In this document: positions 9,591-12,921 of the stretch, in pieces
Numbering within the stretch: position 1 is the stretch's first letter
How the letters are laid out: each line of letters starts with the position of its first letter
NCBI GenBank assembly: GCA_910592205.1
Contig: CAJVPJ010001048.1
Coordinates: 1 to 12,921, forward strand
Reading direction: 5' to 3'
DNA: 12,921 nucleotides
From: Paraglomus occultum
Lineage: Eukaryota; Glomeromycota; Glomeromycetes; Paraglomerales; Paraglomeraceae
Notes under the pieces: generated by a model
Databases searched by the model: none
What the model was told of the DNA's origin: nothing
The model's input: only the letters and a program-made list of their open reading frames with translations
Program-made: the position numbers and the translations under genes

Positions 9591-10436
9591 TTTTCCGGTT
9601 TATTACACAAGCCTTCTGTATGAGTTTAATCCCGCTTTATGACAGATTGGTCAAGTTCTACATCACCGTGTGATGTCCAAATGAGTTTGCCAACACTTGA
9701 AATTAATGGACCAACTTATGATTAAGTTCTCGTTCTTATCATGTGTTAATAATTTGACTGGTTTATGATTTTAAGTTGCAACAAATCTAAATAACGAGTG
9801 TTTTTTTTTATTGTATGACAATTTGTTGAACGTTGTGTTGTTGTTATAAAGTTGCATTCGCGATATAGTAACCGTTGTATTACAGGTACTATCATCATAT
9901 TGCGACATGCAAATTTGATGTTTTTAATAATTATTTTGGAGACATCTGATTGAGTTAAAATCGGTTATAGTAATAGTAATACTAGCAAGCATTGCTTTTT
10001 CACGAAGAAAACTGCCGCCTTACGGCTACACCAAATCTTCATTAATTAAAAACTTTTTCTAGTTCTCGTACAATAATGACGGAATGTATGGCGTGTTGGA
10101 ATTTGATTAGTCTATATGTTTGAATAATGATAAACGGCTTGTTTCATTAATACTTACTTATTTATACAATAGAGTTAAGCTCTTTGTAAAAATTATTCTT
10201 GAGGAAGATAGGTGCATCAACTGGAAGAGCTGTCATCGCGTATAGTAGAAAGTTAAAAATACAATGAAGATTTCGAGGTTGGATTATCCAGTACTGTGTT
10301 ATTACTCATTAAACTTAAGCATATCAATCAAGTATAAAGCATTGTCGAGGATGTGACGTGTTGACACGATTATATTATTTATTTCAAGTTTAATCACTAA
10401 GCAAAATATATATGAATAATCCGTAAATTGATACTT
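9591..10436. other. Intergenic region between convergent genes
   Basis: The kinase gene and the Uma2-like gene end towards each other across this AT-rich stretch. The only structure noted is a short perfect hairpin, ACATCAC-CGT-GTGATGT, at 9660-9676. No ORF with domain content or splice structure was found; the minus frame at 10514-10302 has no recognisable features. Confidence 0.5.
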
Positions 10437-10442
10437 TTTATT
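10437..10442 (-). terminator. Polyadenylation signal AATAAA for the Uma2-like gene
   Basis: AATAAA on the minus strand, about 100 nt after the TAG stop at 10541-10543, inside CTGAATAAAAAG. It is supported by position and motif only. Confidence 0.4.
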
Positions 10443-10510
10443 CAGAGTCAAGTATTGAAGGCGATAATTCTGATTCAATACATCAGGTGAAATAAGCAAT
10501 ATAATGCAAT

Positions 10511-10579
10511 ACAATGTTGAATTCCAAGTTACGACTACACCTATGGTTGAGAAATTGCATTAAGCACAATGTTGAATTC
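10511..10579. repeat. Short direct duplication at the 3' end of the Uma2-like gene
   Basis: ACAATGTTGAATTC occurs at 10511-10524 and again at 10566-10579, 55 bp apart. The copy at 10566 lies inside the last coding exon (codons for EFNIV) and the other in the 3' UTR. This looks like a small tandem duplication across the stop codon. Confidence 0.5.
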
Positions 10580-11496
10580 AATTCTCCACTGACATCTTAG
10601 ATCGAGGTGCTCATTCCAATTCATTCTATAATAAACCAGTTTGCTACCTCTATTCGGAAAATGGATAATATACGGGGATCTAGGAGGATAGTCACATGGA
10701 GTTGCTGGTGTCGTAGTTATTCCTGGATTTTCGTTCTGGGGAAAAGGGTTGGTCGCGAGTGGGATAGCAATTCCGACATATTCAACATTGGTCGTGCATT
10801 CCCGAATAAAGCTAATTTTAGATAAAGCGTTGCGACGATCTGGATCTTCGTCATAGAAAACCTAGGTGGATTCGAATTTGATAAGCAAAACTTTACTTTT
10901 TTCTTACAGAAAAAATTTAATATAATTACCTCTATCCATACGTTCGGTGGCGGGCATTTGTTTGCAACGGGTCTTGATCTTTGTGCAAATGTTGGGATCC
11001 GAAACCAAATGCCAACGTCAGGTCGAAAACTATTGCTTCCCATCGCACATGTCCCACCAACGTGTACAGCCCAACTTGAATTTTGCATCATAGCCGAAGT
11101 TGCCAAATCGAGATGAATTCTAGTCTTATTTAGTCCATCGCGCTATATGATATTGGCAATTAATAAACGATACATATTGTGGTGTATAAGCTATGGCGAA
11201 ACTCACCTTGATAATTAAGTCTTTCTCAATTATCTCGCCGTCATATTTTTCGAGTATCGCTTCACGGATATTGACATTATCCAGATCGTAGGCAGAAAGA
11301 CTGATGTTGACAGCATCTTCTTTTTGCTCTGGCGTTAATGCTTCCAGTGACGTGTTAATATACGTAAAGATCTATTGTATTGTGACCATTAGCCACCACG
11401 CTGATTACTCAATAAACACTAGTTGAATACCATATCAATTTGGGAGGCTTGTCCAGTCGCCCGAGACACCACTAATCCTCCTACTTTGATACTCAT
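10541..11496 (-). CDS. Uma2-like PD-(D/E)XK nuclease-fold protein (four exons, 254 aa)
   Basis: Exons on the minus strand: 11496-11431, 11371-11207, 11142-10930, 10861-10541. The introns are 59, 64 and 68 nt, all GT-AG and all phase 0, and the spliced frame is fully open from ATG to TAG. The layout follows Uma2 (putative restriction endonuclease, PF05685): ILEKYDGEI at 61-69, matching the Y-E-L-I-D-G-E entry; KTRIHLDLA; FRPDVGIW at 116-123 with the PD of the active site; PPPNVWIEV at 141-149 with Glu148 as the second acid. Then come Asp156 and Lys163 in the D-(x)n-K segment and VEYVGIAIP, the equivalent of V-x-E-Y-W-x-V-D-P. A C-terminal extension (~200-254) contains YYRMNWNEHLDLRCQWRIEFN. 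No signal peptide. Known Uma2 proteins are mostly bacterial, abundant in cyanobacteria and without settled function. Here it is a properly spliced fungal gene. The family call is by motif order only; the nucleic-acid target is unknown. Confidence 0.72.
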
Positions 11497-11566
11497 GTTG
11501 AAAGATTGGAGAGTTGGTTGATTTGATTAATTTGAAAACAAATGATAGAGAGAAAAATATGTATGA

Positions 11567-12921
11567 ATCGCTTTTAGCTCTTATCACGGATTATTACGTA
11601 GTCTTTCTGGAAATTTCGAGCATGATATTACGTATACGGTCAATGTATCTGAGTTTAAAAATCGGTTCAAAAACTTGCATTTTCCCCAGCATCGCCATCA
11701 AAAATTTACTATCACGTGATTAGTTATATATGAGTTTAACATAAATTTAGTATAAATTAAATTTTGCTTCTATAATTTCACCCACTGCAGTCATGTGTCC
11801 GTAGATTTTTTGATGGTGATCCTGGGTTCTTGCCACATGCTCTTGTGATACTAACCAATAAAAACTCTAGTGGTATATTTTGGGACTATACATTTGCATG
11901 ATTGGCTGAAATTCACGAATTTTTTTATACAGTTTAAAGTATTTTAAAAGAATATAGACATCGCAGTAAAAAAAAACACCTGTTACAGCGTTATAAACGA
12001 AGAGATCCAGTTGATCACGCAAGTTTAGGACAAGAAATTTCGACAATCTTAGACGACAGAATGGAAGTTTCAAATGCACGCTCCCAGAAAAAGCTTGTTT
12101 GTCCATTATTTGTGGTTGAAGTTCCGAGGATTACTGAAGACGCTTATCGTAAAGCTATGCGGTGTGAAACTTACATCTACATGGAGGTTCTGAGATATCA
12201 GAGAATGTAGTTTTCTTCAAAAGATGAAGCAGCGACAGAGCGAGTTGATTGTGATGAAGAGTCAATAATGGACCATCAGAGAATCAAAGAGATTGATTTT
12301 ATTGAATGTGAGAAAAGAAAGAAAAAAAAATAACAGTATATGATTGGAAGTTACTTCGGAGTCAAAGGACATTGGCCTTAAACCATTCTTGAGAAGTTTA
12401 ATTAATCCGGTCTCATGGACTACACCATCTCAAAGGCCCTTCGTTCTCATGTATTTTCTTGCAGGGATTGGAAACAATCGTATCAGTTTATTGAAAAAGG
12501 ATATTGCGATGTTTCTAAATCATTCAGGTACGTCTGATCAAGCGATTGATACCTTATCTAATACGCAGTTAAGTTCTACGTCGAGGGAGAATCGACGTGA
12601 GAAAAATATTATCTTTTATTCACAGAGATAACGTGACAAGAGATCTTGTAAAGTATCAGACAAATGCCATAATCGTCATTATCATAATATTAATGGTCTA
12701 CGAACTACGTCCATTGTACACATGACGACAGTTCTTGCCATCCCAATAACTACAGCGACCGGGATGTTCTGGGCACGTAAAAGTCGCAGATTGGAAAAGG
12801 GACAATTTGGTGTTATAGGAATACAGGTATTAGGACGTATGTTTCGTTTGAATGTACTTATTAGAGATGATGTTGAGGTGCATCGATATTATAAATTGCG
12901 AGAATCAGAGATCCCCATTCA
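11567..12921 (+). pseudogene. Decayed gene of unknown family, running out of the right edge
   Basis: Protein-like sequence continues on the plus strand through several broken blocks. Block 1 is 11567-11719 (contains TYTVNVSEFKNRFKNLHFP). Block 2 is one frame from 11776 to 12381, interrupted by stops at 11899, 11935, 12208 and 12331. It includes RRFFDGDPGFLPHALVILTN, SLGQEISTILDDRMEVSNA, KLVCPLFVVEVPRITEDAYR and acidic/basic DEESIMDHQRIKEIDF. Block 3 is in another frame, 12344-12921, with one stop at 12629-12631. It includes PFVLMYFLAGIGNNRISLL, TTSIVHMTTVLAIPITTATG and QFGVIGIQVLGRMFRLNVLI, and stays open to the window end. I tried introns to remove the stops at 11899 and 11935 and found no donor/acceptor pair that keeps the frame. 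I do not recognise the family. It is divergently placed to the Uma2-like gene, about 70 bp from its ATG. Confidence 0.55.

Noticed and set aside
10717-11106. Minus-strand 129-codon frame with GGTCAMG, first taken for a GMC oxidoreductase tail (H-x-V-G-T-C-x-M-G)
   Set aside because: Its first part is exon 3 of the Uma2-like gene. The rest reads through an intron into the wrong frame of exon 4. R-P-D and W-I-E-V fit Uma2, and no GMC motif follows.
11867-12106. Minus-strand frame of 79 codons starting with ATG
   Set aside because: The plus strand at the same place continues one protein-like frame for 600 bp, broken only by point stops, which explains the region better.
11776-12333. Reading the stops in this block as introns in an intact gene
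   Set aside because: For the stops at 11899 and 11935, the only nearby GT donor (after 11871) gives stops or the wrong frame with every AG acceptor tried, so point decay is simpler.

Overview
The window reads as nuclear DNA of an arbuscular-mycorrhizal fungus, most likely Rhizophagus irregularis or a close Glomeromycotina relative. It is AT-rich and gene-poor. Its genes are split by many short GT-AG introns (59-112 nt). The plus-strand kinase has the fusion I associate with the expanded tyrosine-kinase-like families of that genus: a CxxC ribbon, a W-T-x-(G/N)-N linker, an L-E-W-I-P motif and a kinase domain. The assignment rests on recognised family style, not on a database search. No bacterial operon, rRNA, tRNA or CRISPR is visible.

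Layout. Bases 1-870 are repeat-derived: the inner end of a pogo/Tigger-like DNA transposon (to 199), a 425-bp near-palindromic foldback MITE (254-678) and a 149-bp TG...CA element made of a 20/21-bp minisatellite (721-869). Bases 870-1780 hold no convincing gene. On the minus strand, 4395-4004 is a two-exon gene for a 103-residue secreted four-cysteine protein. It is followed head-to-tail, only 127 bp later, by a six-exon aldonolactone oxidase of the VAO flavoprotein superfamily (3876-1907, 524 residues). Bases 4400-7014 are intergenic. On the plus strand, 7015-9590 is a multi-exon kinase of about 743 residues in which an active kinase domain is preceded by three decayed copies of its own N-lobe. 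On the minus strand, 11496-10541 is a four-exon gene (254 residues) for a Uma2-like PD-(D/E)XK nuclease-fold protein. Its exons are too short or lack internal start codons, so single-ORF scanning misses it. From about 11567 to the right edge, the plus strand carries a decayed unknown gene with several in-frame stops and frame changes.

The genes do not form one pathway. The oxidase makes an ascorbate-type antioxidant. The secreted protein is an effector-like candidate. The kinase and the Uma2-like gene look like members of lineage-expanded families. The strongest novelty is the kinase: all three inner introns are phase 0 and sit exactly 20 residues before the same beta-4 motif (G-I/F-T). This points to repeated duplication of one exon-intron unit that built a chain of pseudo-N-lobes with zinc ribbons.
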